From positions 34,025,106-34,089,105 of the forward strand of contig JAUJPP010000005.1 of the NCBI GenBank assembly GCA_030562195.1: a stretch of 64,000 bases of DNA. Reading direction: 5' to 3'. The position numbers and the translations under genes are program-made. The notes under the pieces were generated by a model. It was given only the letters and a program-made list of their open reading frames with translations, did no database searches and had not been told where the DNA came from. Source of the DNA: Nipponacmea schrenckii (Eukaryota; Mollusca; Gastropoda; Lottiidae). Shown piece by piece: positions 37,150 through 52,200 of this stretch; positions within the stretch are counted from its first letter, which is position 1; each line of letters opens with the position of its first letter.

Positions 37150-37466
37150 CACAATTGGTTGCCTGGCAAGATACACCCACTTTAGAGTAAATTTTCAACA
37201 ATTTACATCGGATGAAAATGGTAGATATTATTAAGTTCACAAAAAAATTCTGACCTGTTATTACCTTGTCAAGGGCAATAACTCAAAACCAGTTAACTGA
37301 AAAATCGTCAATATCGAACTTGTCCAAGATCTCATCAATATAAAGGGTCACACCAAATTTCAGTCAAATCATATAAAAATTGTAGCCCCTATCTTGCTCA
37401 CAAGCCAATTGTGGATGGACAGACAGGAGTGACGACAATATACAACCACATTATAATGTGTATTCA
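37150..37466 (+). mobile_element. Short Helitron-like element with a single core unit
   Basis: The left end GGTTGCCTGGCAAGATACAC is followed by CCCACTTTA, a second subfamily also seen at 52.84 and 62.84 kb. One core unit (CAAGGGCAATAACTCAAAA...) follows, then TGGATGGACAGACAGG and a decayed hairpin ATACAACCACATTATAATGTG. Confidence 0.6.
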
Positions 37467-37794
37467 AACATTCTGTCTGGACATATACCTCTATACGGCC
37501 TGAATTCAAACACAGCAGCTCTCTGTTAAGATTTACACTAAGGTTCTTGTATTAGGCAAGAAAAATGTTAATAACCAGCAGTTTTATTGATCTTTTTGAT
37601 TCAAGATTACTGCTCTTCTTGTTCAAGTTCAAAGATAGTAACAAATATTAATATATCAATGTAATATTGCACACATCCACTATTATTATTATACATAAAC
37701 AGATCTATATCTTACAGTGTCACTTGAAAAACTGGATATTAGGGACCAAATCTTAATAAGTAAGTAAGATACGGCTTCAAAAACCGACCAACCA

Positions 37795-38548
37795 TCTCTT
37801 AGAACTGAAGAGATCTCATGTCAACTCTTAGAATTGAAGAGATCTCATGTCAACTCTTAGAACTGAAGAAATCTCAAGACAACTCTCAGAACTGAAGAGA
37901 TCTCATCATGTCAACTCTTAGAACTGAACAGATCTCATGACAACTCTTAGAATTGAACAGATCTCATCATGTCAACTCTTAGAACTGAACCAGATCTCAT
38001 GTCAACTCTTAGAATTGAACAGATCTCATGAAATCTCATGTCAACTCTTAGAACTGAAGAGATCTCATGTAAACTCTAGGAACTGGAGCGATCTCATGTC
38101 TACTCTTAGAACTGAAGAGATCTCATGTCAACTCTTAGAACTGAAGAGATCTCATGTCAACTCTTAGAACTGAACAGAACTCATGTCAACTCTTAGAACT
38201 AAACAGATCTCATCATGTCAACTCTTAGAACTGAACAGATCTCATGTCAACTCTTAGAATTGAACAGATCATGAGATCTCATGTCAACTCTTAGAACTGA
38301 ATAGATCTCATGTAAACTCTTAGAACTGAAGAGATCTCATGTCAACTCTTAGAACTGAAGATATCTCATGAGATCTCATGTCAACTCTTAGAACCGAAGA
38401 GATCTCATGTCAACTCTTAGAACTGAAGAGATCTCATGTCAACTCTTAGAACTGAAGAGATCTCATGTCAACTCTTAGAACTGAAGAGATTTCATGTCAA
38501 CTCTTAGAACTGAAGAGATCTCATGTCAACTCTTAAACTAGAGAGATC
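37795..38548. repeat. 29-bp minisatellite, about 26 copies
   Basis: Monomer around GAGATCTCATGTCAACTC followed by TTAGAACTGAA, length 29 bp. Each copy carries the palindromic stretch AGATCTCATG with the AGATCT core. Variants with duplicated ATCATG or ATGAGATCTC are interspersed. The apparent ORF at 37937-38167 is repeat translation only. Confidence 0.9.
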
Positions 38549-39416
38549 TAATTTTATTCATATTTAAACTTTGAAGTGTGTATTGTTTTAGAGCTCATAC
38601 TTTACTAATATTCTGTGGAAAATCAAATGAAAATACATATAATATATGTTCAAGCTTTTTATGTTACTACTATTTCCACATACTATTGTATAAGTTATGG
38701 TTCCTAATACCTGGACAATTATGCCAAGCAGTTTACAATACAAATTATCTATACAGTGCTTATATACAGTTTACAGTGCAACATATCTATTGCATAATAT
38801 GTTAATACAATGTATAATGGAATGATATAACTATGAATACTGCAACTACCAGGGATTTCTATACTCTAGGCAACTAATAAATACAAACTTTTGCCCTCAG
38901 CTGTTTTTGACTGAATAAACCTTGAATTATCAAATTCCAATTACCTATTGTTATAATATTTCTTTACTCTCATATAGTATACTAAGGTTGAGAAGGGGTG
39001 AGCTTTATTTATGCCCACTATATATATTCATATGAGTATCTGTTTCACTTTAAACATATTTTTAAACAAGTTTTCCTGTTAAGGATTTTTTTTTTTATCT
39101 AAAACACAAATATGTAAGATGAGGTTGTCATTGACAGCAAGATATTACTAATAACTTACTATTTATCTTAACTATTATCCATTATATATATGGCCATATT
39201 AATTCATTATAATATAATAAAAATAAAACTGGAATGCCTGTAAGTCAAAAGTCATATTTCAAAAGCTCCTCAAAAAAGGCAGCCACCATTAGAGCAGAGT
39301 TTACTCTTCAATGGTTAAGACAAGACACCTACCTCATGATTTCTTTAATCATTGAGAGTTTGCCAGAAACAAAAAGTCACAGTTTAAACTTCCTTTTATC
39401 AGATCTAATATTTTGT
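38549..39416. other. Intergenic, nothing recognised
   Basis: AT-rich spacer. A few short ORFs without recognisable similarity. Confidence 0.5.
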
Positions 39417-39560
39417 TAAAGGAATACCATATCTTAGAATGAACAATAAATAGAACTTCTCCTACTTGGCCATTAATAGATGTATTCATCATTGAATTAC
39501 TTGGTGATAAAGTATAGAATCAAGTCCCTAAAATTTATGTTCATTATAAGAAGCAGTACA
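39417..39560 (+). mobile_element. 5' half of an AAAGGGATAATAGG-family MITE
   Basis: TTAAAGGAATACCATATCTT, then CTTGGCCATTAATAGATGTA and TTGGTGATAAAG, follows the same order as the start of the element at 21555. The other end was not found. Confidence 0.45.
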
Positions 39561-40214
39561 TTAAGCAGCACATCTTTTCATTTGGAGTAAACACTGCTCT
39601 CATTAAAACTGAAAACATAACAACTGTAAATAAATTTCATCAACAAAGCAATAAATCAAATTTAACAAAAATCATAAAAATGACTAGTGGTTTTCATAAA
39701 TAAAAATTATGGTCCCATATTATCTTTATGAGAAATGCCTACAAAGTCATCAGACAATGTGTCCCGTTTTTTGTTCCATATCTTCTTTGTAAATCAGCAG
39801 ATTTTCTGATTAATTGACACCCATATCAATTTCAAATACTCAATTTCTTTCTATTACACTTTGGTTATAAAAGGACAATTTTCTTCAACTCTGCCTTGTT
39901 TACAAGTTATAGTCTTCTGCTCTTTCAGTATGTTCTTATTATTATCACAAAAGGGTCAAAATGTCAATTAAGTTCTAGGTAGTATTTCATTTGATTTGAC
40001 ATTGTCTTTTGAAGTTAATATGGATTGATGAGACTGAATTATAACTATTTTAGTTACTTGAGGCTTTTAACAAAATACTTTGCATCATGTTAAGTAAAAG
40101 GCCAATTTAAAAAAGTCTTAAGAAATTTAAAGAAAATTATTATTGCCTAAATCAACAATATCTCTACACACATGCTAAATTAGCTACAGGTAGAACAGTT
40201 AAACCAAATGAACA
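39561..40214. other. Probable 3' UTR and flank of synapsin
   Basis: AT-rich sequence downstream of the synapsin stop. No canonical minus-strand AATAAA was identified close to the stop. Confidence 0.35.
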
Positions 40215-43200
40215 TCACATATCACCAAATATACCAGCAAATGTTTTACGTAAGTTCTGCATGGTGTCTTCCTCTTCTTGAGAACCTGGTTGATGAGGCT
40301 GTACTGGAGCTCCTTGTGGCATCTGTCTTCCATTCATACCATAGCTACCAGTTGGCCTACAATATTCAACAAATATTTTCAGTAATTCTCTTTTTAATTA
40401 ATTAAACATGTATATATGGGGGGTAAACACAACAAGTTCACAAGACAATGGTTAAATTTGCCAATTACTAATTAAACATATAGAGTACTTTATAACATAC
40501 AATGTGTAATCCTACTATACCGATACAAGGGATATTGGGCCCATGTAATAATTGAATCCATTTGAACATATGTCGAATACGGTCGAACTACTATTTCTAC
40601 AGACTTGAATCACTGAGTCGCCATTTTTGTTTTCAAAAGCCATGTCGCTAAGCAATTTCCCAGCCGCAGTGTCAACTTAAAATAACTCAAATGACAACAA
40701 ATTACCATTAAACCATATTTTGAAGCCGGTCCAACAACCCATGGGCTATAATTTCCACTGACAATGTCTTTAATCCCTTTTTGACAACAATGCAACCACA
40801 TCAAGTTACATGTACAAGTTGAGCCAAGTAGGTTAGAGGGAACTCCCTATGACGTCATCTTATGTTTTTAATATAACATTCCACGGGGAATCCAACAGCG
40901 AAGTAGGCCGTACACATAGGAGTTATAAATTGAATACGTCAAATTAGGTCAAATTTAATTTTTAGTTACTCCAATTAAAACAGTAACCACAATAGTATGT
41001 AATAAAAGTAGAACCTCACTTAAATGTCTGAGGGCTTGGTGCTAAGCACACTCTTGGTATCACTACGGCAAGCCCCGAGTGCAATATTGAAAACCTATAG
41101 ACATTTTAGTGCGGTTCTAACATTCTACTTTCATACTGAACGTTAACAATCACATGACATGTGGAATGAATTAAATATTGCACATTGTGTATAGAATTTG
41201 ATTCGTTCTGAAAGGATTTAAATACTTACCCTTCATGCTGCCTAGGTTGACGTTGTTGGGGAGGAACTTGATTTTGTTGAGGTTGTTGACTCCCATTCAT
41301 TGCATGATGACTCATACCACCTGAACTCATTGTTCGACTGAAAAAAATATTTATATCATTTTAACTTTGTGATTGCTTGAGATTAAAACGAACAGTAATA
41401 GGTTGCAGAAGAGACAGGATTATTACAATTCAAGTTATGTTTTAAATGTTGCATTAAGAGGTCTTAAAATAGCAGAAATGAAAGTAGGGCTTCTGAAACA
41501 CATTATCTTTATGATGCTCACCTCATGGTTGGTGTAGGTTGACAATATTGTTGCATTCTTTGTAAAACTAATTCTGATATTTGTCTTCTATCTTCTTCTT
41601 GAGTTTCACCCAATAAATTCATGGAGGAACCATTTACCTATAGCGATAATATCAAATAAAGAGAATCTGACACTAGGCCAAATTTCAGTTTACATTTCTA
41701 CTCTCTACCTTTTGTGCTAGTCCACTACTGTTAGATTATGAACTTTCTGGTTTTTTCTTTTCGGTTTTATATTTGTCCATGAATGGTTCGCAACTGTTGG
41801 AATCAAAGGATAACTTACTCTTGTTGAGATTTTCATGAAAAATGCCTAAGTTCCAATTGAATTCAACTTACTTCAATAATGTAATCTTTTCCATCTTTGC
41901 CTTGAATAGCTTCTACAGAAACCATATCTAATCCACCAAATAACTGGCTACATTCATCTAGCCATAACTTATACCTACATAGACACATTTTTTTTTATTA
42001 GGACCATGTTTTTAGCATAAGGTACCCAAATTTTGATTTCCTGCAAAATGCTTGTGTGTTTGCAGTTTGACCAAGGATCATTCTTAAGAAAGGTCATTTT
42101 CTTTATTCAAAACATAGCCAACTGATGCTGTTAAAGAAAAGTGTTTATGATCATGTGAAGGAGACTACCAACCTGTCTGTCATGGCAATTTGTTCCAACA
42201 TGGCAGAACCTGTATTAGCTTTCCAATTACCAGAGATGGACTTTCTCCTAAAAAACAAAGAAATGCAAAATAAAATCCTCTATAGCCAAATTTGAATCAA
42301 TGCCAATGATTAAGTCCTTTAACCTAACAGAATTCTGTTCTGTTCTGAGTATAAAAACTTCTTTAAATATATTGATTTTTATCAAATTTCTGAAAGCTTT
42401 AAATTTGTCTGTTGATTCTTCTAATATAGCTTCATAGCTAACTAAATATTCATTCATAATCAGTGGAGTGACATTAAAATGTAATAAACCAAAAAAAAAC
42501 TACAACAATAAATAGGTTAAAGAAATGAATAATGACAAACACCAGAGTAACATGAAATAGACGTGATCTTGACCATATTATAACAGAAACAAATTTCTAC
42601 TATTTTAACGGGATTATAAAGAGTTTAATTAGCATGAATTTTCAGTCAGACATCTGTAAAATTAAACATTTATGTTTTAGTATTGCAAAAACCCTTAGAT
42701 ATTATTCACAGTTTTTGTTTTAGTGACATCATTAACTTTCATTTTTGAAAAGTAATGAAGTATCAATTTGTGTTATAATTCTTGATTGATAAACACAAAG
42801 TTGTGTGGCTTTTTTCTCTTCTTTCCTTCTCTCTTACTTTCATTTTGTATATACCGGTACTGAAATATTCCTTTATTTCCTTTGTTCTTTTGTTTGGTGT
42901 TTGATCTAATGTATAATCACTTGTTTTCTTATGATGTAACTAATTTTGTACCATGGAGATCGTTTTGAGTAAGTTTATTTTTTAACTTGTACCAAATCCA
43001 TTCGACTATTTCAATGAAATATGTTTAAATCAAATCATATAAACATGAGCATTTCTATAAGAACAGGAACAACAGACATCTGACAGAAAATTCAAATGAT
43101 GCAAGAAGAAACCAATGTATAGAAATTGAGAAAACCTTTTTATTACAATCCCTTTAAGATAATTTAATTAATATCACAGGTAAGAATATATATAATATAT

Positions 43201-46200
43201 AACAAATCCACATGACAAATAAAAAAAAACTTATTCAGAGAATTAAAAAATCTAAATGATTGAGAATTATGACCAATAATTTAGCAGAAGGTCCAATGAC
43301 AATATTCTAAAAGAAAGGCATAAATTTTATGACTTCATAACATTTTTACCATCGGTCCTTAGTTTGGATATACATGTATATCTCTTCAAAACTAACTGTG
43401 TTTAGATGATTGGAGATTAATGTGGATGATGTTTCTTGAAACGCAAATAATTTCATATGCTTGACAAACATGCACTAGTGAAAAGTGAAAGTGAACTTAC
43501 ATGAATGCTTTATAAACATTGCCAATTTTGGTACAATGGAGGTCATTTTTGGAATCAATATAGGGTTCAGTTGTGGAGTAACAACTACTAATGGCAACTA
43601 CGCCAGCCATGTCTTGAAAATCATAATGGTTGTTAATTTTTACCTGTCATATAGAAAAAGCAACAAAACACATCAAGAAGCAGTCAAGAACATGCAGAAG
43701 TGAAAAAGATCTTCTGATTGGTTGAACTGGCAATTAAAAGAGTCAAGCTAATTGCATTGAAGAATTTTGATTGCCCTTATCCTTGCAATAACCTCAAGAT
43801 TAAAGAATTCTTAATTCCTAGCTATGTTGCTTTAGTACACAAAATTTTCACTGATTTTCTCTATGAAGAAATATACACATACAGGCACATCAGCAGTTCC
43901 ACAGACAATCAAAACAATCTTTAACTTGCCGATAACAAACATTCAGAAGACTTGGACAAAAAAATACATAAATTAATGACAAAACCACAATCAATATTAA
44001 CCAAGTACACAAATCAAAGTATTGAAAAGAGCATAGCTAGTATTTGATTCATGTAGATGTCTGTCATCACTCACAAATAGCCTTTATAATTATTTCCTAT
44101 TTTCTGAACATGGATATCATATTTCCCCTCAACAAAGGGCTCTGTGGTAGCATAACCTTGAGTCACAGCAACTATACTTGCTATTTCTTGATAAGTATGA
44201 GCTGCATCAATTTTAACCTAATATGGATGAAAAAAACTTCAAATAAATCTAGAAACAATATCTGTTCCAATTTACCAACCGTTCGTTCCTTGCCAATCTG
44301 TTTGTCATATGCATATATATCCTGTTGACTCTCACTTCCAATTCTACAGTAGCCTACATTCCTCTCAGTTTTATTATATAGTAGCAAATGCACAGAAATG
44401 ACAAAACAACATAACAACAAACTCAAGTAATCTCTTATACAATTGTTTTGTGTTTGGGTATGGTGAAAGAATGCATCCACCCACAGGATACTCAATGAAA
44501 TTGTCTCAATTTTATATATGTAATTAAACTTTGAGATACGGGTACTGAATATATGGAGGTAAAAACAGTGGCATTTCAACACCGGATTCGATTCCTGACC
44601 CCTAATCAAGCTTTTACAAACCTAATGATTCCTAGAAAAGACATGGTTGACCTTCTTAACACAGAAAGTCACATGGTTGTGTGACATAATACCATTGAAA
44701 TGGCCATTACCAGGTGGTGTTTAAGTTTTAGAGTCTATGCATTTTATTTTATTTACACATGGTAGTGGAACTTTCCTGCCTCATTTTTAGGCAACAATAA
44801 GATCTTGAATCTTGAAACTCAAATAAAAGTAGACAATGCTGCTAAATTTTCTTCCTTTCACACTGCATGGCCTGTCTCACCCTTACAGGTACAGAGAAGT
44901 CGATTTGCTTTTCATTTAAGTATATCAATTGTTAACAATTTCTAAATCATATTTCATTATCAAACTTGTATCCATTATAAATAGCATGAGAATATTAAAA
45001 TACATTACCTTTCCAAGTCCAGAGTGAGCATGTCCTATTTTTACAACAACAGGGAATTTAGGAGTGATGAGCTGAAATAACAAATTCATTCATAGGCAAT
45101 ACAGATCTAATCTCACTTCACAAAACTGAGAATAGAATATTTCACAAATATTCAAAACCAAATAAATTTCAATCTTTTTTACACTTGCCTCCCCATAAAG
45201 TTAATGTACCTAGTGTGGTACTTGCCATCAATAAATATCAATACTACTGAAGGCTATTGACTACTTTCAATGGAAAACAGATATTTATTGACAAAAGTCA
45301 TCAATTGGGTCCAGAAAGAAATTCCCCCCAATTTTGATACCAAACTATGAATGGTTCTTACATGAAACTAACACACACAGAAGTTTGTTTGTGTTTGGTA
45401 TGCATCATATATTTCTACAATCAGTTATATCATGACTAATATAACTATTTTATAAGATGATACTAATCAGTGCATGAAATTTCAATTCTACTGAACAATA
45501 TATATGCTTATTGATTTTCAGGAGTACAGAATTTGTATGATAAGAATAAAAAATGGCTTAATCTTAACAAGATTGCCTTTATGTTCCTTTTTATATCTGT
45601 TATCCCTAGCTCAATATCTTTCAAATCCTATGCCTTAATCTTGTGACTGAGTGACAATGTTACAAGTTACAATATTGGGTTTAAGCCATCCTAGGTATTT
45701 CATTGTGCTTCTTTAGATCAATTAACTTTAAGTGACAGCAAAGAGGTTTTCTTTGATGTGTATGGGGACTTCTATTTGCACCATTTGAACTTTAAGTCAG
45801 ATGTCTGTTCATCTTGTAATTCCACTGAGGGTTTTACAATATAGCTATTAAAAGCCCTTATGTATTATAAACTGATTTTGTAACAGAATCACAGACATCT
45901 AACAGAATGCTGCTATAAATAACCCCAATATGCTTACAAAAGTTTGAAACCTTCCTTATAACCCCTTTCAGGATTGTTCACAGTATATCTTTGCAGTACA
46001 AACACACAAAATGACACATACCATCAAATTTTTGCAATTCAGTTCCAGCACTTACACACACAGACAATTTTATTTGAAATTGAATCACCAGAAGAAGTCT
46101 AAAAAGTCAAATTGAACCATTCTACAGTTCTGCAGCAAATTGTGCTTGGCAGCATTGTTTGTATGGACACTTATTCTTGAACATTGGCCAATCATAACTC

Positions 46201-49200
46201 AACAGAAACTCAGATTTTCAAATCATATCAGAATCTTTAAAATCATAAACACAATATAAAAATAATTCTTGAACATAAAGAAATTCATGAGCATAACCAA
46301 TAGAGATATTATATAGAAAATAGATCTTGACCAAAAAGTTTTCTGTATTTCTGAATATCTTTTAAAGTAAGACAATACAAATCTTAATTCTTTATAACCA
46401 TACTCTGCCGCTAGAAGCATTCTTGTAATCATCTTAGTTCTGTTCAACCCCTAACTTTCTATCAATTTATTGTATTATTATACTTATTTCTTGTTCTTAC
46501 GCTTGAAAGGTCTCTTTGAGTTTGTGAAGCATTCTCCATTAATAAATTAAGGATTATTAGATATATCTGAGAGTAAAAACCTTCTAAACTTAAGCTAATT
46601 TTGAAATTCACTCTTCCAGTTAACAGTTTCTAGTTCAAAATTGCTTTAAAAGCAGTAAAGAAATTAGATATAAGCACAAAATAAATCAACTTCAAAAGCC
46701 AAATTCAATTGCACATTTTTACATATTTTCTATGATAAATGATGATTTTGAAAATGCTCAATTTATTAATGATCATGAAATGTAAGGGTTTAAACTAAGT
46801 AATAACAACTATAATAAAAGATGGCCAACAACAACAAATTCTATACAACATTCAAGAATAAGTGAACATACAACAATACTAGAGAGTGGGGGTGCACAAT
46901 AAGACAACATTTGACTAGAAAAGTCTATCTAATGATTAATTCTATATGGTTTATTGCCTTGTTTTGAGATTCTTAAGGGTTAGGGTCATAGAATAGTCTT
47001 ACATTTAATACATGTTACATTGTTATGTTTCCAACTTGAAATGGATCTCTTTTGATACATATAAGGAATCAACAATTGTCACAATAATGGAATGTCAGAA
47101 TCAAGTCATATGTAACACCTATAGACAGCTGGAGTTTTGGGATTCATGACACCTATGGAAGGGTGGATTTGCTGGATTTGCAACCCCTATGGAAGGCTTG
47201 AGATTTTAAAATGGAAGATTGGAATCAATGTATTTGATACACCTATGGAAGACTGAAGTTGTAGGATTAGTAACATCTATGGAAGGCTAGAATCAAGGGA
47301 TTTGTAACATCTATGGAAGGTTAGAATCAAGGGATTTGTAACACCTATGGAAGACTGGAGTTGTGGGATTTGTAACATCTATGGAAGGCTAGACTCAAGG
47401 GATTTGTAACACCTATGTAAGGCTAGAATCACGGGATTTGTAACATCTATGGAAGGCTAGAATCAAGGGATTTGTAACACCTATGGAGGCTAGAGTCAAT
47501 GGATTTGTAAAAACTATGGAGGCTAGAGTCAATGGATTTGTAAAACCTATGGAGGCTAGAATCAAGGGATTTGTAACATCTATGGAAGGCTGAAATCAAG
47601 GGATTTGTAACATATGGAAGGCTAGAGTCAATGGATTTGTAACATCTATGGAAGGCTAGAATCAGGGGATTTGTAACATCTATGGAAAGCTGGAATCAAG
47701 GGATTTGTAACATCTATGGAAAGCTGGAATCAAGGGATTTGTAACATCTATGGAAAGCTGGAATCAAGGGATTTGTGGCTGGAATCAAGGGATTTGTAAC
47801 ATCTATGGAAAGCTAGAATCAGGGGATATGTAACATCTATGGAAAGCTGGAATCAAGGGATTTGTAACATCTATGGAAAGCTGGAGTCAAGGGATTTGTA
47901 ACATATGGAAGGCTAGAGTCAATGGATTTGTAACATACAGAAGGCTAGAGTCAAGGGATTTGTAACATCCATCGAATGCTAGAATCAAGGGATTTGTAAA
48001 ACCTATGGAAGGCTAGAGTCAATGGATTTGTAACATCTATGGAAGGCTGGAATCAAGGAATTTGTAGAATCTATTGAAGGCTAGAATCGTAGCATTTGTA
48101 AAACCTATAGAAAACTTTGGCCGAGTGGTCTAGAAGGTTGACATGTATTGCTGGCGATTAGGTGCCTGATTCTGAGATTGCTAGTTTGAAACCCGTTCGG
48201 GTCTCAACCAATTTTCAGCACTAGAATCTGTGCTTTACCAAGAAAGTGCTATAGTAAAATTAACCCCCTTTATTATAGGTCCAACAGAACCATAAAATCT
48301 ATTGATTTGTAATTGTGAACTAAAAGGGTTTTGAGAAAATCAATTGAATAATCATTATCATTGATTTGCTTCAAGTCAAGAATATTGTCATTCCTATCTT
48401 AGAAGTGGTTGCAAACATTGTCATTGACTGACTAAATCTGCACTAAGGGACTATTCCTAGCAATCAACAAAATAATTTAGGATCTAGAAAGTAAAAGTAA
48501 AAGTTTGTGGTTTTTAAATATTTGTCGCAATATAAATAGTCAAATTTCTTTGTTACCAAGCAAATGAAGGAAAGTTTATAACTACATCAAAATGAAAATT
48601 AACCCTAAAAAATATCATTGGATTTTCATAGAATTATTTTTTTATTGTTTCCTTAATATTATTTAGATCTGACCAGTTTCTGATTTCAATTTTCACAAAG
48701 AGATTTTATATTAATTAGAAATAATATCAGTTTAATCTTCTGAATACCTGATATCATTTAGATCCTAAAATAGTATTGAGATCATATAATATCATACATT
48801 AATATGATTAGATCTTAAAATGTCATGTAGTTCTTAAATTCTTGTCAAAAGTCTCTGATTTAAGCTTCCAATATCTGTAGATCAACTGGAGTCGTCTCTA
48901 ACGTCCTTTGTCACTTCTAAGGTTTATGATTTTGTTATGTTAAACTAGGGGATACATGTAGGTAATTATTTAAATATCTTCATGAACTAAGAGGTATTGA
49001 GGAAATCTGGCAGTAGGAAAAATTGAGTGTTTAGACTTGATTAAAATGTTAAATAAAAAAAAATATTCAAAGACATCAATTAATAGTAAAACCTGAATTT
49101 CGATTGAGTTAATAATTGCCATGGTTACAAGAAAAAGAGAATATTGAAACTCACCCATAGATTACTCACCATTTCCTTGTGGTTAGGGTAGTAGGCTTGT

Positions 49201-52200
49201 TCTATCAGTGGGAAGTTTGCTGCTCCCAGTTTACGTTGAATTTGTATCAGATGTGAAAACTGTAATGATAAATATCTAAGATGATGTAGTTGTCAAACTA
49301 TTTACAGGCTCAGGATTTTACCTCCATGAAGGAAGTTACAACTTGTGAACTGAGTAAATATAAATTTTTCATTTTAACATACGCTGATAAAATGTTTTAA
49401 TGTGAAAGGGGAATAGTTTAGTGGTAGTGAGTTGGATTGTCTTTTGCTAACCAATTAGGTGCCATGGAAGTTACAAAAATTCATGATAAGTTTAGTGATG
49501 TTGAGGGTAAGCTTCCAACATATCAATTATGATTTATTTCAATCACGTGACTCCATTAAAAGCTAACTGTAGAGGATCAAATTTTGTCAACAAAGTTGTA
49601 TCCAAAGAAAACCTCCAACTGAGTTATTTAAGCTAGAAATAATGATTACACAAATGAGAAAAAACTAAATGAAACAGGGTTCTGCAGCTAGTTAATTCAT
49701 TGCTGTTAATTTGAACCAGTTTTCCTAAATTTGCATTAGTAAAGACATAACTAATTCTTTTCTTGTATGATTCTGACTTTCACTTATTTAGCCAATTAAG
49801 TTAGTTTACCATACCCTCTTATACAGTTTTATAACAATAAATTACATATTCAATGTTCAATTTCAACCCTCGCTGAAATTTTGTATCAATACTTTTAGCA
49901 AATAGATACTTACAACCCAGGGCTTGTCTAAAAAATTAAAAATAGCAGTAACAGAATTAATGCAGGGTACACCACCATATTTAAAACCTAATAATAAATT
50001 TCTCCAGTCTTCATGAGCATCCTTTACATGTTGTCTGATCAGAAGGAAATCAGGTTTAAATGATCTAAAATGATATAAACCAGACACAGAAATCAATACT
50101 TAGCCTATATATTTGACTTCTGAAAACATTTGTGTCCATTGAAATGGAAGATGTAAAACATCTGCTTTGTCACATTTCGAGCATGGTACTCTGTCCATGT
50201 AAAACTGTCTAAAAACAAATAGTAGGCAGTAGGCTGGAAGATTTAATGGCTACCTACCTAACAACTTTTGTACCATTTCTGTTGACTTGTATATCTACCA
50301 TAGTACCAGAATCTGTATAGGCAGCAAGGTTAATTTCACTAAATTCAGCCTATAAAATAAAATATTCACACAAAGACAAGTAAGTGATCGAGATATTGGA
50401 AACATATTATTCAAGTAACAAATTCAGATATCTTCTCCAATAAAGCAAATAAACATAAAATGAAACTAAACACTTTTCAATATGCTATCATTTTTTTCTT
50501 TGATCCAAGGTAATGAATGATGAGAAATATATCAAACAAACAATATTAGCTATGTGAACTGATCAAGACAATTTATATTCTACAGTTCTTTTGATCTACT
50601 AACAAATGAGGCAAATATTTAATAAAATCTGATTACATTCAAGGAACTAAAAGATTGTGGAGCATAAAAAATGACATTTAAAAAGATCAGAAATGCCAAA
50701 ATTATGTCAATTACTTACTGGCAGAAAAGTAACTTTGCATTAAAAAATGCTAAATAAGGAAGTATTTTATTATGTAAGGTAGAATCAGAAGAATTGGAGA
50801 GTAAGTAAGCCCAGTCAAGAACCACATGTTAAATCACCAGACTATTGTGACAACAACATGAATCATAATGTCCATATATATAGAGTTACCTACCTGTTCA
50901 ATTCGAACATCCCAATCACCAAATATTTTTTTACCTCGAAAATATTTTGACCTACAAAATAAAAAAACAAATTGTAAATGCATATATATGAGCCACATCA
51001 AATAAGTTCTTCCATGCCAAGTCATTCTATTTTCTTTTCTGTTGAGGGTTATATGGTTGCCAGATCATTAAACATATCTACAAGTTTTGTGAGTTATTAT
51101 TTTTGATTGTAATAGTGAATTTCTAACTTTAGACAGCACTTTTCCTTGTAGCAGAACTGAATTTTCTGTTTGAAAAATCCTTTACTAACCATACATTTCA
51201 GTAAGCTTTTAAGTTTTAAATAAGTGCTCTTGAACAGTGTTTCATCTGTGCTCAAAGAAGAAGGGCCTATTTATGATAATTTACATAGTTAGCCGGGTAA
51301 ATTGATATCAGAGTAACATGATGTCACCTTGATGTTAATGAGAAAATGTTGAAAACAAAATGTTAGCTTTTAATAGGTGATTATTGATTGGAAATACAGA
51401 TATATTTCAAAAGCCATTACATGCAAAGTTTTCTATCAGCATGAAAGATAGGATATGATGTTATGTATGGTATGTATTTGAGACTTAAACACCAAAGAAC
51501 TATTACATATCTATTTAGATAAACTTGATAATGCACTATTATAGGTTAGCACTGCTCCAGTGTTAGAAAAAGATTTTAAAGTGGCGCAAAGGTTTCATTA
51601 AAAATTGGCAGCATATCTTTTCCAACAGTATTGTTATCCTTTACCAAGAAAGGAAAAAGTTCTTGGTAACTTGTCTGGTGCTTAGTGGTATATCGTGATT
51701 GATGTCAGTCTGGTTACCATATGGTGAAGCTTAAGGAAGAAGATAAGTCTAAAACTGCTTTTACGAGGCTTCTATGAGTTTAATCGTATGCCATTTGGAC
51801 TGACCAATGCACCTGCCACTTATCATTATAATGTAAGAATGTCTTGGTGATTTTGCTTTGAAGTTCTGTATGATTTACTTAGATGATATGATAATGTTCT
51901 CTGGCTCCTATGAACAACACCTGGAGAGATTGCAACTTGTTATTGAGCTGTTTAAATCATCTGGTCTTAAACTGGCACCCAAGAAAGTTTTTTCAAAGGA
52001 AGGTAAAGTACTCATGACATATTGTTTCACCTAATGGAGTTCAGACTGATCCTGAAAAACTGTTTAAGTTAGAGATAAGAAAACACCCGTTAATGTAGTT
52101 GAAGTACGTAGCTTTTTAGGGTTTGTAGGATACTATAGAAGAAGGAGAAGGGTAACATCAAAGGTTTTATCAACATTTCTGATATTCAGGAAGAGATAGC

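Noticed and set aside
43485..43924. Two short plus-strand ORFs in a synapsin intron
   Set aside because: No recognisable family, no splice signals linking them and ordinary AT-rich composition.
44181..44609. 142-residue minus-strand ORF in and beside a synapsin exon
   Set aside because: It overlaps the exon at 44217-44075 in a different frame and extends into intron sequence; no similarity or start context supports it.
47100..48112. Regular repeats that could suggest a CRISPR-like array
   Set aside because: Units are contiguous or decayed without unique spacers of constant length, and the genome is eukaryotic. The same applies to the arrays at 37.8, 53.8, 58.98 and 63.4 kb.
48113..48230. 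A functional tRNA-Ser or tRNA-Leu gene
   Set aside because: A and B boxes are present, but no paired acceptor stem or proper anticodon stem can be drawn and the B box has a mismatch; SINE-like origin is likelier.
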